Shown here: positions 40,247 through 49,457 of the stretch, one piece after another
Layout: the number at the start of each line of letters is the position of its first letter
How positions within the stretch are numbered: position 1 is the first letter of the stretch
Assembly: GCF_024734895.1 (NCBI RefSeq)
Contig: NZ_CP091430.1
Coordinates: forward strand, 7,549,365-7,613,364
Reading direction: 5' to 3'
Source: Paenibacillus spongiae
Lineage (GTDB): Bacteria > Bacillota > Bacilli > Paenibacillales > Paenibacillaceae
Length of the DNA stretch: 64,000 nt
Notes under the pieces: model-generated
The model's input: the letters and a program-made list of their open reading frames with translations, nothing else
Databases searched by the model: none
Told to the model about the DNA's origin: nothing
Program-made: the position numbers and the translations under genes

Positions 40247-42204
40247 TCGAATAACCCCTCTTCCGTTTCAATATCGTGCAGCACCTGCTTGAGGCGCTGC
40301 GCAACCTCCGCTACTGTGCCTTCCTGCTGGGCGGCTGCATTCGTCAAGTGACCGCCGCCGCCCATGCGTTCCATTACAACCTGAACATTCATATGGCCCA
40401 GCGAACGCGCGCTGATGCCGATCAGCCCATCCGAGCGCTCTCCAATGACGAAGGAAGCTAACACATCCGTCATGTTGAGCAGCGTATCGGCTGACTGTGC
40501 GATAAGCAGCTGCGAATACTGCCGCCCAGACTCCGTCACGGCAATTGCAATATGCTCATAGACGATTTCAGCATGGCGGATCATCTCCGCCTTCTTGATG
40601 TACTCCGCCAAATCCTCTTTCAGCATCCGCTGAATCATTGTCGAGTCCGCACCGTTCCGTCTCAGGAACGATGCCGCTTCGAACGTGCGCGAGCCCGTCC
40701 GGAGCGAGAAGCTCTTCGTATCGACCGTAATCCCGGCTAACAGCGCGGTCGATTCTCTGACATCGAGCACGATCCGGTCATGAATGTACTGCAGCAGCTC
40801 CGTAACCAGTTCGCAGGTCGACGAAGCGTACGGCTCCATATAAACCAGAATCGCATTGTTGATAAACTCTTCGCCGCGACGGTGATGGTCGATGACAACG
40901 ACCTTCTCCGCCAGTGCGAGCAGTCTGGGCTCCTTCACCATCGAAGCTTTATGCGTGTCGACGACCACCACGAGCGATCCGCTATCTATCAAACTATGCG
41001 CATGATCAGGAGTTATGAACCGTTTGAACAGCTTCTCTTCTTCCTTCAGCATCTCCATCATCTTCTGTATCGCCGGGTTAATTCCCTCCAGCACGATGAA
41101 GGCTTCCCTGCCGAATTGCGAAGCCGCCTTCAGCACCCCTACGGCAGCGCCGATCGCGTCCATGTCCGGCATTTTGTGCCCCATGATCACCACGTTATCG
41201 CTTTCCTTAATGAGGTCGCGCAGCGCGTGCGCGACGACGCGGGCACGGACGCGCGTCCGCTTCTCCACCGCATTGGACTTGCCGCCGTAGAAGGACTGCC
41301 TCTGCCCGCTCTTCACGGCTGCCTGGTCTCCGCCTCTTCCGAGGGCGATGTCCAGACTCATTTGCGCCCATTGGCCAAGCTCGACGATACTGTCTGCACC
41401 GGCTGCGAAGCCAATGCTCAGCGTCATCGGAATTTTCTGCTCGAGCGTCATCTCGCGCACTTCGTCCAGAATGACGAAGCGTGACAGCTCCAACTGCTTA
41501 AGCGTCTTCTGGTCGGTAATAAGAAGGTACCGGTCCGAGGTAAGCCGCTTCAGGTATAGCTGAAACTTCTGTGCCCATTCCGTGATTTCGGCCGTTGCCT
41601 TCGACAGCAGCAAGCTGCGCTGCTGATCGTCCATGCCCTGCGTCACTTCTTCCAGATTATCCATCATGACAATGCCCAGCGCCAGCTTCTCTTCTTCATA
41701 ACGCTTTGCCAGATGCCATCGGCGCGTAATATCGCGGATATAGAGCAGCCGCTCGTCAAAGCGGAACAGCAGCTCGTAGATCGAACCGTTAATGGCCGCT
41801 TCTACGGTGCCTTCCCGGTCCTTTGCTTGAGACAGCGTGGGAAACAGCTCGACAAGGGATTCTCCCACTACCGATTCCCGGCCCAGCATATCGGTAACGA
41901 ACGAGTTATGCCATTCGATCGTCTTGTCTTCATTGTACAGAATAATGCCGAAAGGCAGCTCGCTAATCACTTCGTTCCCGGCCTTCTTGACCCGGTAGGA
42001 CAGTGTTCCCAAGTAAGCTTTCAAGTCGCGTCTGAACGCCCGCTCAGCCAAGACCGAGTACACGCCTACGGCACCCGCCAGCACAAGACCGACAAGCCCT
42101 AGCTTCCATTCGTACCAAGCTACCGTGACGGTAAGCAGGATCATGAGCACGAATGCCCATAGATGGTGCATACCGTGCCATCGTTTAACCAAAAACTTCG
42201 GCAT
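40243..42204 (-). CDS. gdpP: Cyclic-di-AMP phosphodiesterase GdpP (YybT)
   Basis: 653 residues from the ATG of MPKFLVKRWHGMHHLW, with GAGTGAAGAG upstream. Two membrane helices (about 15-60) are followed by a PAS domain (about 80-150), a degenerate GGDEF domain (about 170-300, with IGFAAGADSIVELGQ), and a DHH/DHHA1 phosphodiesterase. The metal site contains GHKMPDMDAIGAA near 350 and VVIDHHRRG near 420. The C-terminal GGGGHLTNAAAQ is the DHHA1 signature. It degrades c-di-AMP to pApA and so tunes potassium, osmotic and wall homeostasis. It is encoded between a DUF2232 membrane protein and rplI, as in other Bacillales. Confidence 0.95.
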   Translation of the reverse strand: MPKFLVKRWHGMHHLWAFVLMILLTVTVAWYEWKLGLVGLVLAGAVGVYSVLAERAFRRDLKAYLGTLSYRVKKAGNEVISELPFGIILYNEDKTIEWHNSFVTDMLGRESVVGESLVELFPTLSQAKDREGTVEAAINGSIYELLFRFDERLLYIRDITRRWHLAKRYEEEKLALGIVMMDNLEEVTQGMDDQQRSLLLSKATAEITEWAQKFQLYLKRLTSDRYLLITDQKTLKQLELSRFVILDEVREMTLEQKIPMTLSIGFAAGADSIVELGQWAQMSLDIALGRGGDQAAVKSGQRQSFYGGKSNAVEKRTRVRARVVAHALRDLIKESDNVVIMGHKMPDMDAIGAAVGVLKAASQFGREAFIVLEGINPAIQKMMEMLKEEEKLFKRFITPDHAHSLIDSGSLVVVVDTHKASMVKEPRLLALAEKVVVIDHHRRGEEFINNAILVYMEPYASSTCELVTELLQYIHDRIVLDVRESTALLAGITVDTKSFSLRTGSRTFEAASFLRRNGADSTMIQRMLKEDLAEYIKKAEMIRHAEIVYEHIAIAVTESGRQYSQLLIAQSADTLLNMTDVLASFVIGERSDGLIGISARSLGHMNVQVVMERMGGGGHLTNAAAQQEGTVAEVAQRLKQVLHDIETEEGLFE

Positions 42205-42224
42205 CTCTTCACTCGCCCCTGTTG

Positions 42225-43127
42225 TCAAGGTTTCTTAAATGCTCTACGGATCGGAAAACCGGCATCGAGTACGCCAATTAAGCTCAGCGGCGGGAACACG
42301 ATGACGAGGACTGATAGAAGGATGGGAACCACCTTGTTCCATTGGCGTTGATCTGCAATAAAGAAGAAGAAACCGATCGCCTGGACCGAGAAAGCAAGCC
42401 TCATGAGCGGAACCAGGTTGAGCAGCGCCACCGTCAGGAATGAACTGCCTTCCTTCGAGACGGCCAGATCAACAATAAGAATGATCAAATAATAGATGAC
42501 GAAAATGCGCGGCAGCATCCAATCCTTCGCCTTCTGGAAGCCGGGAATAGGCATGCCCGACGAGCGCAGAATAGGTCTGGCTACTGCATGTGTAATGACC
42601 GCATACATGAACGATACCGTTATTAGCGCCATTGGAATGGAATGGATAAGCGTCTGAATAAATAAATCCGTCGCTTCTGCCGTCCATCCCGCAGGAAGCA
42701 GCCCCTGCGCATGCAAGCTGTCTGTCATCTCGCGGATCATGCTGCTCATTTCGTCAAGCAGCGAAATATCCAGCACCGCATTGAAGAGCACCATCTCCAG
42801 CAGCAGCTGTGCAAGCAGTACCAGCAGGGTAACCGTAATCACCTTGCGTGCGGGCATCTGCTTGCGGTACATATGCCCCATTACAATGGCGGGTACTAGA
42901 AAGAACAGGCCTATAATGAGAGCCGCCGGACCGATAACTGCAAAGGCAAGGCTGAATACGACGAGCATATGGAGGCCAAATGATCGTTTGGACAGCGTTG
43001 AGTACAGAATGACGGATGGAATCATCATAACGGATACCGCCAGCGCGTTAAGCAGCGGCACGGCGATCATGAGCAGCAGAAGAAGCGCCGCAGCACTCCA
43101 CAGAACAGATTTCAAGCCGGTTTTCAA
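42225..43127 (-). CDS. yybS: DUF2232 membrane protein YybS
   Basis: About 300 residues if started at the TTG at 43127, five bases after AGAGGTGA; the longer open frame has no better site. About eight membrane helices are visible, including LLLLLMIAVPLLNALAVSVMM, LHMLVVFSLAFAVIGPAAL and FVIYYLIILIVDLAV. YybS-type proteins resemble S-component/energy-coupling membrane proteins in topology, but their function is unsettled. The family regularly lies directly upstream of gdpP, as here (20 bases apart). Confidence 0.85.
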   Translation of the reverse strand: MKTGLKSVLWSAAALLLLLMIAVPLLNALAVSVMMIPSVILYSTLSKRSFGLHMLVVFSLAFAVIGPAALIIGLFFLVPAIVMGHMYRKQMPARKVITVTLLVLLAQLLLEMVLFNAVLDISLLDEMSSMIREMTDSLHAQGLLPAGWTAEATDLFIQTLIHSIPMALITVSFMYAVITHAVARPILRSSGMPIPGFQKAKDWMLPRIFVIYYLIILIVDLAVSKEGSSFLTVALLNLVPLMRLAFSVQAIGFFFFIADQRQWNKVVPILLSVLVIVFPPLSLIGVLDAGFPIRRAFKKP

Positions 43128-43354
43128 ACAGTTCACCTCTGGCATAGTTAAGGTTTTGCTCCATGAAGCTTTACTCCCCATTATAGCACAAAACACGGAA
43201 CAACAGAGAATGGGATTGTCCGCCGCTTGCCCTGAGCGAGCACGCCTGCCAAGATGAAACGGCACATGCTGTCGTTGGCAGCGAATGAGTATCTTTCCTT
43301 TAGATAAATAGAAGCAAAATATCGGGGAATCAATACTCTCTTATAGTTCAAGAA

Positions 43355-43382
43355 AGGCGCTTCCGATTTGTCGGAAACGCCT
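43355..43382 (-). terminator. Terminator of the amidohydrolase gene
   Basis: AGGCGTTTCCGA pairs with TCGGAAGCGCCT (one G-T mismatch) around a 4-base loop, followed on the minus strand by TTCTT. The stem lies 8 bases after the stop. Confidence 0.75.
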
Positions 43383-43390
43383 CCCCCATA

Positions 43391-45427
43391 TTAGGACTCT
43401 ACCGTCCAGATATCTCCGTCATTCTCGGCCTTCAAGCCCATCTGCTGCAGGAATGAGATCGGCACGAAGGCACGATTTCCAATGGATAGCAGCTTGGCTT
43501 CTGCATCGCCGGCCTGTACGCGATAATCCCGCTCCAGCATCAGCTCGCCCGATGCCGGCGCATTTGATGGGCTAACCGCCGCCTCGCTGCTGCTTGATTC
43601 GCCCTTGGCCACGGCAAACGAATGATCTACGTTATCCCAGGTAAGGCCATATCCTTGTTCTCCAATTGCGGCAAGATCGACGTAGGTTGCCTGGTTGTAC
43701 GTTACAAGAGGGTAGCTCTTGCCGCCCCATTGCAGGGTTCCGCCTGAAGTCTCTGCGCTGACCCGCTTGAATTGACTGCGAAGCGGCTCGCCGAGTCGGA
43801 TCTTCTTGTTCAGCTTGCCGTTATCCAGCGCAACTTGCCCGGCCACAAGCACATAATGGATGCCTTCCGACATCAGATCCGGCTTCTCTACCGTGGAGCG
43901 GTCCCGAATGGTATCGAAATCGAAAATCACGATGTCCGCGTCCATTCCTTTGGCAATGCGGCCCTTCTTACGCAGCGCCGGCGCCTGCTTCTCCAGCCGC
44001 TGTGCCGGCATAAGGCTCAGCTTCGCAATCCCGTCCATCAGGGACATGACCTGCTGCTCCCGGACGTATAAACCGATTGCGCGCGCGAATGTGCCTGATG
44101 CGCGCGGATGATTGTTATGACCGGGCTCCAGAATGGCATCGCTGCCGATCATGACGTAAGGCGCCTGGAAAGCATCGACGACGGCTTCCGGCGGAATCGC
44201 ATAAGCGACAGCCAGCTTGCCCTGCTTCTGATACTTGGCGAAGCTCTCCTTCGTCAGCCGTTCGGTCGTTCCGGCAATTTGCAGGTCATTGTAACTGATC
44301 CGGAACCGTTCTTGCCAGCCCTCGTCGAAACGGGCTGAATTCAGATACGTACCCCAATAGTCGTAAGGATACGTGCAGGCCGTAATATCATAGCCCTTCA
44401 CTCGTGCCTCGTCGATCAGGGCAAGGGCTTCCTTCATCGAGAACGTACCGCCCGTACTATTGATATGGTCGATATGTACCGCCGCGCCCGTTTTCTCGGC
44501 ATATTCAATCAGTTCCTTCGTTCCTTCGATCTCCGTACCGGGCTCCGAAGCGTCGGAATACCGGCCATGGAAGTAAACCGGAACGTTATATTGCTTCGCC
44601 AGCTCCATCAGCGGAATGATCTCTTCCGATGAGATGCCCGGCACATATTCCAGGCTGAAGGAGATGCCCAGCGCCCCGTCATTCAACGCCTTCTCGGCAT
44701 CCTTCTTCAGCTTATCGATATGGCTTTGCTGAGCGGCGTCATAACGGCCCAGCTTAAATTGATTCCGGGCCTGTGTGTAGAAGAACGATGCCCCGAAGTG
44801 AACCGGCGGCATATCCCGCTCATAATGGTTGTACCATTGCTTCGGCGTGGACGTGCCTCCGTGCATCGCTATATTGGAGGTTACTCCGTCGCCAATCTTC
44901 TGCCAGACGCCAAGCGGGTTCGGATCATACGAGAGATTGTCGATGAAGCCGGGAGAGACGACCTGCCCTTTCGCATCGATAACCCGCTTTCCTTTGAGCG
45001 GTTTTGCGGTAACGACTCCGATCGTTCCTCCGCTGATGCCGACATTCAAACCTTCGTGATCCAGCTTCGTTTCCGGGTTAACGACACGCCCCCCGGCAAT
45101 GACAATATCATATTCTTTATTGAGGTCTGCTTCAGTTACGCTCGCCTCCAGCAAAGCAAGAGCATCATCTTGATTCTTCCCGTCTCCCTTGCCGTCATTC
45201 TTATGATCATCCTTGCCCCCGGCTTGTCCATTGTCTTCCGGAGTGCCCGAGCCTTTACCGCCCTTATCATCAGCCGTCACACCTGGACCTTCGCCAACCT
45301 TGTTATCGTCCTGGAAGGTCGTGTATACCCAATACCCTACCAGAACGACGACGAGAACGGCGGCAATCGCCATGAACGCGCGCAGCGGCCCCTTGCCGCC
45401 CCGCTTCCCTTGTTGATTCCTGCTCAT
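43391..45427 (-). CDS. Amidohydrolase (D-aminoacylase-like) with C-terminal stalk domain
   Basis: 678 residues. An N-terminal membrane helix (about 14-34) and a Gly/Asp/Lys-rich linker (40-85) precede an amidohydrolase TIM barrel (about 95-560), then a copper-amine-oxidase-N-like 'stalk' module at the end (AFVPISFLQQMGLKAENDG). Retained barrel residues are His in PVYFHGRYSD, His in AVHIDHINSTGG, and Asp in IGSDAILEPGHNNHP. The usual H-x-H after strand 1 (SPGFID-x-H-x-H) is replaced by NLSYDPN, and the conserved Cys region reads MHGG. Its activity is therefore uncertain. It is probably extracellular and acts on wall-derived or D-amino-acid compounds, if active. Flanked by terminators. Confidence 0.8.
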   Translation of the reverse strand: MSRNQQGKRGGKGPLRAFMAIAAVLVVVLVGYWVYTTFQDDNKVGEGPGVTADDKGGKGSGTPEDNGQAGGKDDHKNDGKGDGKNQDDALALLEASVTEADLNKEYDIVIAGGRVVNPETKLDHEGLNVGISGGTIGVVTAKPLKGKRVIDAKGQVVSPGFIDNLSYDPNPLGVWQKIGDGVTSNIAMHGGTSTPKQWYNHYERDMPPVHFGASFFYTQARNQFKLGRYDAAQQSHIDKLKKDAEKALNDGALGISFSLEYVPGISSEEIIPLMELAKQYNVPVYFHGRYSDASEPGTEIEGTKELIEYAEKTGAAVHIDHINSTGGTFSMKEALALIDEARVKGYDITACTYPYDYWGTYLNSARFDEGWQERFRISYNDLQIAGTTERLTKESFAKYQKQGKLAVAYAIPPEAVVDAFQAPYVMIGSDAILEPGHNNHPRASGTFARAIGLYVREQQVMSLMDGIAKLSLMPAQRLEKQAPALRKKGRIAKGMDADIVIFDFDTIRDRSTVEKPDLMSEGIHYVLVAGQVALDNGKLNKKIRLGEPLRSQFKRVSAETSGGTLQWGGKSYPLVTYNQATYVDLAAIGEQGYGLTWDNVDHSFAVAKGESSSSEAAVSPSNAPASGELMLERDYRVQAGDAEAKLLSIGNRAFVPISFLQQMGLKAENDGDIWTVES

Positions 45428-45459
45428 CCAATATCCTCCTGCCCATTAAACGTAAAAGA

Positions 45460-45481
45460 GCCGCCCTCGCAGGAGGGCGGC
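45460..45481 (-). terminator. Terminator of the CBS-domain gene
   Basis: GCCGCCCTC/GAGGGCGGC stem with a 4-base loop, followed on the minus strand by TCTTTT. Confidence 0.75.
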
Positions 45482-45561
45482 CATACTTCGAAACCTGTTA
45501 TCCGCCTTATTTTCAACTGTTACCTTCCATCCTACTATTCCATCAGAGAAATCGCAAACCG

Positions 45562-46008
45562 CTACCCGGTTGCCATTTCTTCTTCCGAAGCGGCTGCTGC
45601 GTTCCCACTAACGATCATTTTCTCGCAATAGTCGATAATGTCACTGCGGCGGACAATGCCGATAAACCGATTCATATCATCGATAACGGGTACAAAGTTT
45701 TGCAGCTTCGCTAACGACACCAGATCGACCATATTGGCGTCGATGCGTACAGCCCGGTGAGCCAGACGAAGCTGCACGTCCGCGAGCTTGACCTTGTTCG
45801 TATGCTCGAAGGTCAACTCCGGGTTGTTTTTCATAAACCATAATAAATCGCCTTCCGTAACCGTACCGGCGTAACCGCCATCACGGTCCAGAATGGGAAC
45901 GGATGTATAGCGATGATGCTCCATCCGTTCCAGCGTTTGTCTAAGCGTCGCCTCCAACGTCATGCAGACGACCTCCTGCTTAGGCAATAAGAAAAAAGCA
46001 ATATTCAT
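45562..46008 (-). CDS. CBS-domain protein
   Basis: 148 residues. Two CBS motifs: residues 12-70 (TLRQTLERMEHHRYTSVPILD, GTVTEGDLLWF) and 75-135 (AVRIDANMVDLVSLAKLQNFVPVID, FIGIVRRSDII). The N-terminal MNIAFFLLPKQEVV is typical of the stand-alone pairs in Bacillales that bind adenine nucleotides, in some cases c-di-AMP. Its actual ligand is unknown. It lies downstream of the LCP gene and ends before a GC-rich terminator. Proximity to gdpP (4 kb) is only suggestive. Confidence 0.88.
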   Translation of the reverse strand: MNIAFFLLPKQEVVCMTLEATLRQTLERMEHHRYTSVPILDRDGGYAGTVTEGDLLWFMKNNPELTFEHTNKVKLADVQLRLAHRAVRIDANMVDLVSLAKLQNFVPVIDDMNRFIGIVRRSDIIDYCEKMIVSGNAAAASEEEMATG

Positions 46009-46085
46009 GATTCATTCTCCCACTTCCTCGATTTATTGCGTTAATCATCGGATGGAGATTTGCAAACTTGCCTGTGCCCTTTGAG

Positions 46086-47165
46086 CTACTCCTCTTCTGT
46101 CGAGCCGGCCGACAATGATTTGACCGGCGTCTGTGGCTTCTGCTTGTATTGATCCGGCAGCGGCAGCTGTGCTTTCGTCAATTCAGGATCAAGCCATCCG
46201 TCAATAAGCACTTTCACCTTGTCCAGATCTTCCTCATCGGCAAAATAATACCACGCTCCGCCTGATGTCTTCCGGCCGCCTTCGCCCTTCAGCGTATGGC
46301 TGTATATCGTACGGGTGTCGGTGGACAGCATGCTTTTGCCTAAGTCAATAATATGATCCGGGGTAAGATCAGTGGTGAAATTTTCACCCATAATGTCCAT
46401 AAGCTCCGGTATTTTGGTCCACTGCCCGACTTCTGCCGCTTTGTTCATGATCGCATTGAGAAATACCTGATGTCTTCCCGTACGGCTCATATCTCCGCCC
46501 GCATCTTCGCGGAAACGGACGAAATTTAGCGCATCCTGGCCATTATACACATCCTGACCGGCTTTGACGACAAATTTCTCATGACCTGGATCATCGTTGA
46601 CCAGATCCTCCGTGATCGGCAGGGATATGCCGCCCATCGCGTCAATGACATCACGGAAGCCTTTGAAATTAATGGAAGCATAATAATCAACCCTGGAATC
46701 GAATAAGTGCTCTACCGTTCCAACTGCCATTTCGGCGCCGCCGAAAGCATAAGCATGGGTTATTTTATCTTCCCACGGATCGCCGTTCTTCTTCGTCTTA
46801 CCCGCAATTTCGGTGTACGTATCCCGGGGAATCGAAATCATAAGAATTGAACCGTCATTCGGCCGAACGACCGTGTAGATCATCGTATCCGACCGGCCGA
46901 TTTCCTTATCGCGCTGATCTACGCCAAGCAGGAGCAGCGAGAACGGGTCTTCCTTCTTATATACGACCGGTTTCGGTTCCCGGCTGGGAAGCGGTTTATA
47001 CGACTGGCCCAGCTTATCCTTCACGGTATCTTTCAAGAACAGATCGAAGCCCCATGTTGCAAGCAAACCACGGTTATAATACCCTGCAGTACCGATAAGC
47101 ACGATAACGGCAAGCAGCGAAATCGTCCATTTCCATTTGCGCGACAATCGTTTGTCTGATCTCAT
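46086..47165 (-). CDS. LytR-CpsA-Psr (LCP) family phosphotransferase
   Basis: 359 residues. A short cytoplasmic N-terminus and one membrane helix (about 13-31) place the LCP domain outside. The core motifs LLLGVDQRDKEIGRSDTMI, the Arg/Asp set in ISIPRDTYTEI, and NFVRFREDAGGDMSRTGRHQ bind the polyprenyl-pyrophosphate substrate and magnesium. LCP proteins attach teichoic acids or other glycopolymers to peptidoglycan. It is transcribed alone, divergent from the DUF4870 gene. Confidence 0.92.
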   Translation of the reverse strand: MRSDKRLSRKWKWTISLLAVIVLIGTAGYYNRGLLATWGFDLFLKDTVKDKLGQSYKPLPSREPKPVVYKKEDPFSLLLLGVDQRDKEIGRSDTMIYTVVRPNDGSILMISIPRDTYTEIAGKTKKNGDPWEDKITHAYAFGGAEMAVGTVEHLFDSRVDYYASINFKGFRDVIDAMGGISLPITEDLVNDDPGHEKFVVKAGQDVYNGQDALNFVRFREDAGGDMSRTGRHQVFLNAIMNKAAEVGQWTKIPELMDIMGENFTTDLTPDHIIDLGKSMLSTDTRTIYSHTLKGEGGRKTSGGAWYYFADEEDLDKVKVLIDGWLDPELTKAQLPLPDQYKQKPQTPVKSLSAGSTEEE

Positions 47166-47395
47166 TTTAACAAGGACTCCTATCTCCTTTAACTATATAA
47201 ACCATTCGTTTTTATTTTAAACGATTGATCCTGCGCGAAAGTTACAAAACCATTACGTTTTTGTGTTGGATAGGAAAGTAATTTCTGTAAATTACAGTTT
47301 GGCTCGTCTTGGGAGGTCGGTCTTCTTGCATAGTTTGAGACGAATCCGAATAAGGATCATTAGGACAAATTCCAAAAGAAAGGGTGACTTTCTTC

Positions 47396-47743
47396 ATGCA
47401 GCCATATATGCCCGATCGCTCATCGACCGGCTTAGATCCCCGCGTCGTCGGATTGTTGTGTTATCTGGGGTGCTTCGTGACCGGACTGCTGTTTCTCGTT
47501 CTGGAGAGGCAGAGCCGATTCGTCAAGTTTCATGCGATGCAATCTGTTGTGGTATCGGTCGCATTCATGGTTGTTAATATTGTGCTCGGCATGCTTCCGA
47601 TTATCGGCTGGTTAGTCGGCCTTATTCTGGCACCGGCCAGCTTCATTCTGTGGATAGCATTGATGGTTCTCGCCCTTCAAGGCCGCTGGTATAAAGTGCC
47701 GGTTCTCGGCGAGTTCGCCGAACGGCAATCCCAGTTCCTCTAA
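47396..47743 (+). CDS. DUF4870 (Tic20-like) membrane protein
   Basis: 115 residues from the ATG after AAAGGGTGA. Four membrane segments: about 15-35, 47-65, 67-85 and 85-100. The motif LCYLGCFVTGLLFLVLE followed by SRFVKFHAMQSVVV is the DUF4870 signature; these proteins resemble Tic20 in topology but have no proven bacterial role. It stands alone on the plus strand between two minus-strand groups. Confidence 0.88.
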   Translation: MQPYMPDRSSTGLDPRVVGLLCYLGCFVTGLLFLVLERQSRFVKFHAMQSVVVSVAFMVVNIVLGMLPIIGWLVGLILAPASFILWIALMVLALQGRWYKVPVLGEFAERQSQFL

Positions 47744-47825
47744 TTTATTATCACCTATATTGATTAGCACGGCAATATGGTTGCGGCATTAACTTATCTT
47801 TCCTTGTCCCTTATGAAGACGCAAC

Positions 47826-47865
47826 AAAGGCACCAGCCGGAATGAAACCGGTGGTGCCTTTGTTT
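47826..47865 (-). terminator. Terminator of the rpsF-ssb-rpsR operon
   Basis: AAAGGCACCACCGG pairs with CCGGCTGGTGCCTTT (one bulge), and a T-rich run follows on the minus strand. Confidence 0.85.
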
Positions 47866-47876
47866 GACGCGTGATA

Positions 47877-48155
47877 CTATTCCGTTGTGTAAGGCAGAAG
47901 CGCGATTTGACGCGAACGCTTGATGGCAATTGTCAGCAAACGTTGGTATTTTGCACTAGTACCCGTTACACGACGAGGCAAAATTTTTCCGCGCTCGCTA
48001 ATAAATTTACGGAGCAGATCCGTGTCTTTATAGTCAATGTGCGTAATTTTGTTAGCCGTGAAATAGCAAACTTTACGACGCTTGTTACGGCCTTTACGAC
48101 CGCCGAATTTGCGCTCTGGGCGCTCTCCGCCGTCTTCTCTTTGTTTGAAGCTCAT
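47877..48155 (-). CDS. rpsR: 30S ribosomal protein S18
   Basis: 92 residues. Contains the S18 core: KVCYFTANKITHIDYKD, LLRKFISERGKILPRRVTGT and SAKYQRLLTIAIKRSRQIALLPYT. The first 25 residues are basic and longer than in Bacillus S18 (79 residues). It binds with S6 to the platform of the 30S subunit. Last gene of the rpsF-ssb-rpsR operon. Confidence 0.97.
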   Translation of the reverse strand: MSFKQREDGGERPERKFGGRKGRNKRRKVCYFTANKITHIDYKDTDLLRKFISERGKILPRRVTGTSAKYQRLLTIAIKRSRQIALLPYTTE

Positions 48156-48174
48156 GTGTTATCCGTCCTTTCTG

Positions 48175-48714
48175 TTAAAATGGCAAATCATCTTCCGATA
48201 TATCGATCGGGCGTCCGTCGTCTGAGAACGGATCACGATTGTCATTCCTGGATGAGCTTGAGCCACCGGATCGGCCACCGCCGCCGCCAGAGGAGTTTCC
48301 TCCGTATGAACCGCCGCCTTGGTTGCCTTGGCCACCTTGTCCGCCATAACCTCCGCCGCCGAAATTGCCGCCTTCTTCACGCGAGCCTTCACGGTTGCCG
48401 GACTCCAAGAACCGCACGTTATCGGCAATAACTTCCGTCACGTAGACGCGCTTGCCTTCGTTGTTCTCGTAGTTTCGAACCTGTATTCGGCCTTCGACCG
48501 CTGTTAAGCGACCTTTGCGCAAATAATTGGCGCATGTTTCTGCAAGCTGACGCCATGTCACGACCGGGATAAAATCAGCTTCCCGCTCGCCTTGTCCGCT
48601 GGTAAACGGACGGTCCACGGCTAACGTAAATTGCGTTACCGCAACGCCTGCCGGTGTATAGCGCATTTCTGGATCCCTCGTTAATCTGCCGATCAGAATA
48701 ACACGGTTCAACAT
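48175..48714 (-). CDS. ssb: Single-stranded DNA-binding protein SSB
   Basis: 179 residues. The N-terminal OB fold (MLNRVILIGRLTRDPEMRYT, RQLAETCANYLRKGRLTAVEGRIQ) spans about 1-105. A Gly/Ser/Asn/Gln-rich flexible linker leads to the acidic tip DISEDDLPF that recruits replication and repair proteins. It lies between rpsF and rpsR, the standard Bacillales order, so SSB is co-expressed with S6 and S18. Confidence 0.97.
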   Translation of the reverse strand: MLNRVILIGRLTRDPEMRYTPAGVAVTQFTLAVDRPFTSGQGEREADFIPVVTWRQLAETCANYLRKGRLTAVEGRIQVRNYENNEGKRVYVTEVIADNVRFLESGNREGSREEGGNFGGGGYGGQGGQGNQGGGSYGGNSSGGGGGRSGGSSSSRNDNRDPFSDDGRPIDISEDDLPF

Positions 48715-48750
48715 CGTTTATCGCCTCCAATCGATCCTTACGTAGAGCTA

Positions 48751-49035
48751 CTAAGCAACGTCTTTAACGACCAAATAACGGATAACTTCATCCGTAATTT
48801 TCATTACGCGATCAAGCTCAGCTACAACTTCTGGCGTAGCGTTGAAATGAACGAGTACGTAATGACCGTCGCGCAGCTTGTTGATCTCATACGCAAGACG
48901 GCGTTTGCCGATCACATCATGCTTCGTGACCTCTCCGCCGTTGGAGATGATGCCTTGGAACTTTTCCGTAACGGCTTGCACCGTTTCTTGTTCCGCATCT
49001 GGACGAATAATGTACATCACTTCATATTTGCGCAT
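48751..49035 (-). CDS. rpsF: 30S ribosomal protein S6
   Basis: 94 residues. S6 signatures MRKYEVMYIIRP, KRRLAYEINKLRDGHYV and ITDEVIRYLVVK are present. It forms a heterodimer with S18 on the 30S platform. A good GAGGAGGTGA site precedes the ATG. The leader between the promoter (49114) and the start contains a short GC-rich hairpin region with a CCG, where S6:S18 feedback could act as in other bacteria; the structure was not modelled. Confidence 0.97.
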   Translation of the reverse strand: MRKYEVMYIIRPDAEQETVQAVTEKFQGIISNGGEVTKHDVIGKRRLAYEINKLRDGHYVLVHFNATPEVVAELDRVMKITDEVIRYLVVKDVA

Positions 49036-49113
49036 TCTGATTCACCTCCTCTTGGACTAAACGGCCCCCCGTAAAGGGAGCAAGGAGCGAGTTAATTTCT
49101 CGCATACCATACT

Positions 49114-49142
49114 ACTATACCAAAGTGAATAGGCTATGACAA
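49114..49142 (-). promoter_or_regulatory. Promoter of the rpsF operon
   Basis: Minus strand TTGTCA (49142-49137), 17-base spacer, TATAGT (49119-49114), about 80 bases upstream of rpsF. Confidence 0.7.
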
Positions 49143-49277
49143 GTGTAATCATCCGTTCACCATCACCCTCATTCTGGTGTTCATGAATCGGTTTCGTTGC
49201 GCGCACACTATAAACCGGACGTGACCATGACCTGTTGGCCGTTCTGCACTTAATGGTACACGAAGGAGGTGGAGAAT

Positions 49278-49457
49278 GTGGGCGAATGGACCGAATTCAG
49301 ACCCGGCGACCGCGCGCCGAATGATGGCACCTACATCGAGATTGGTGAAGCTTCATTTCATATGGGGATTAACGATCCGAAGAAAGTGCACTTGAAAAAG
49401 GGAGAACGCTTCCCGCGCTTGACGAACAGCGACCGCAAATGGAAAAAGCAAAATTAA
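49278..49457 (+). CDS. YjzC-like small protein
   Basis: 59 residues from the GTG at 49278, eight bases after AAGGAGG; the frame's earlier GTG overlaps that site. The pattern FRPGDRAPNDGTYIEIGE, then INDPKKVHLKKGERFP and a C-terminal RKWKK is that of the YjzC family of short Bacillales proteins, whose role is unknown. Transcribed opposite to the rpsF operon. Confidence 0.8.
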   Translation: MGEWTEFRPGDRAPNDGTYIEIGEASFHMGINDPKKVHLKKGERFPRLTNSDRKWKKQN

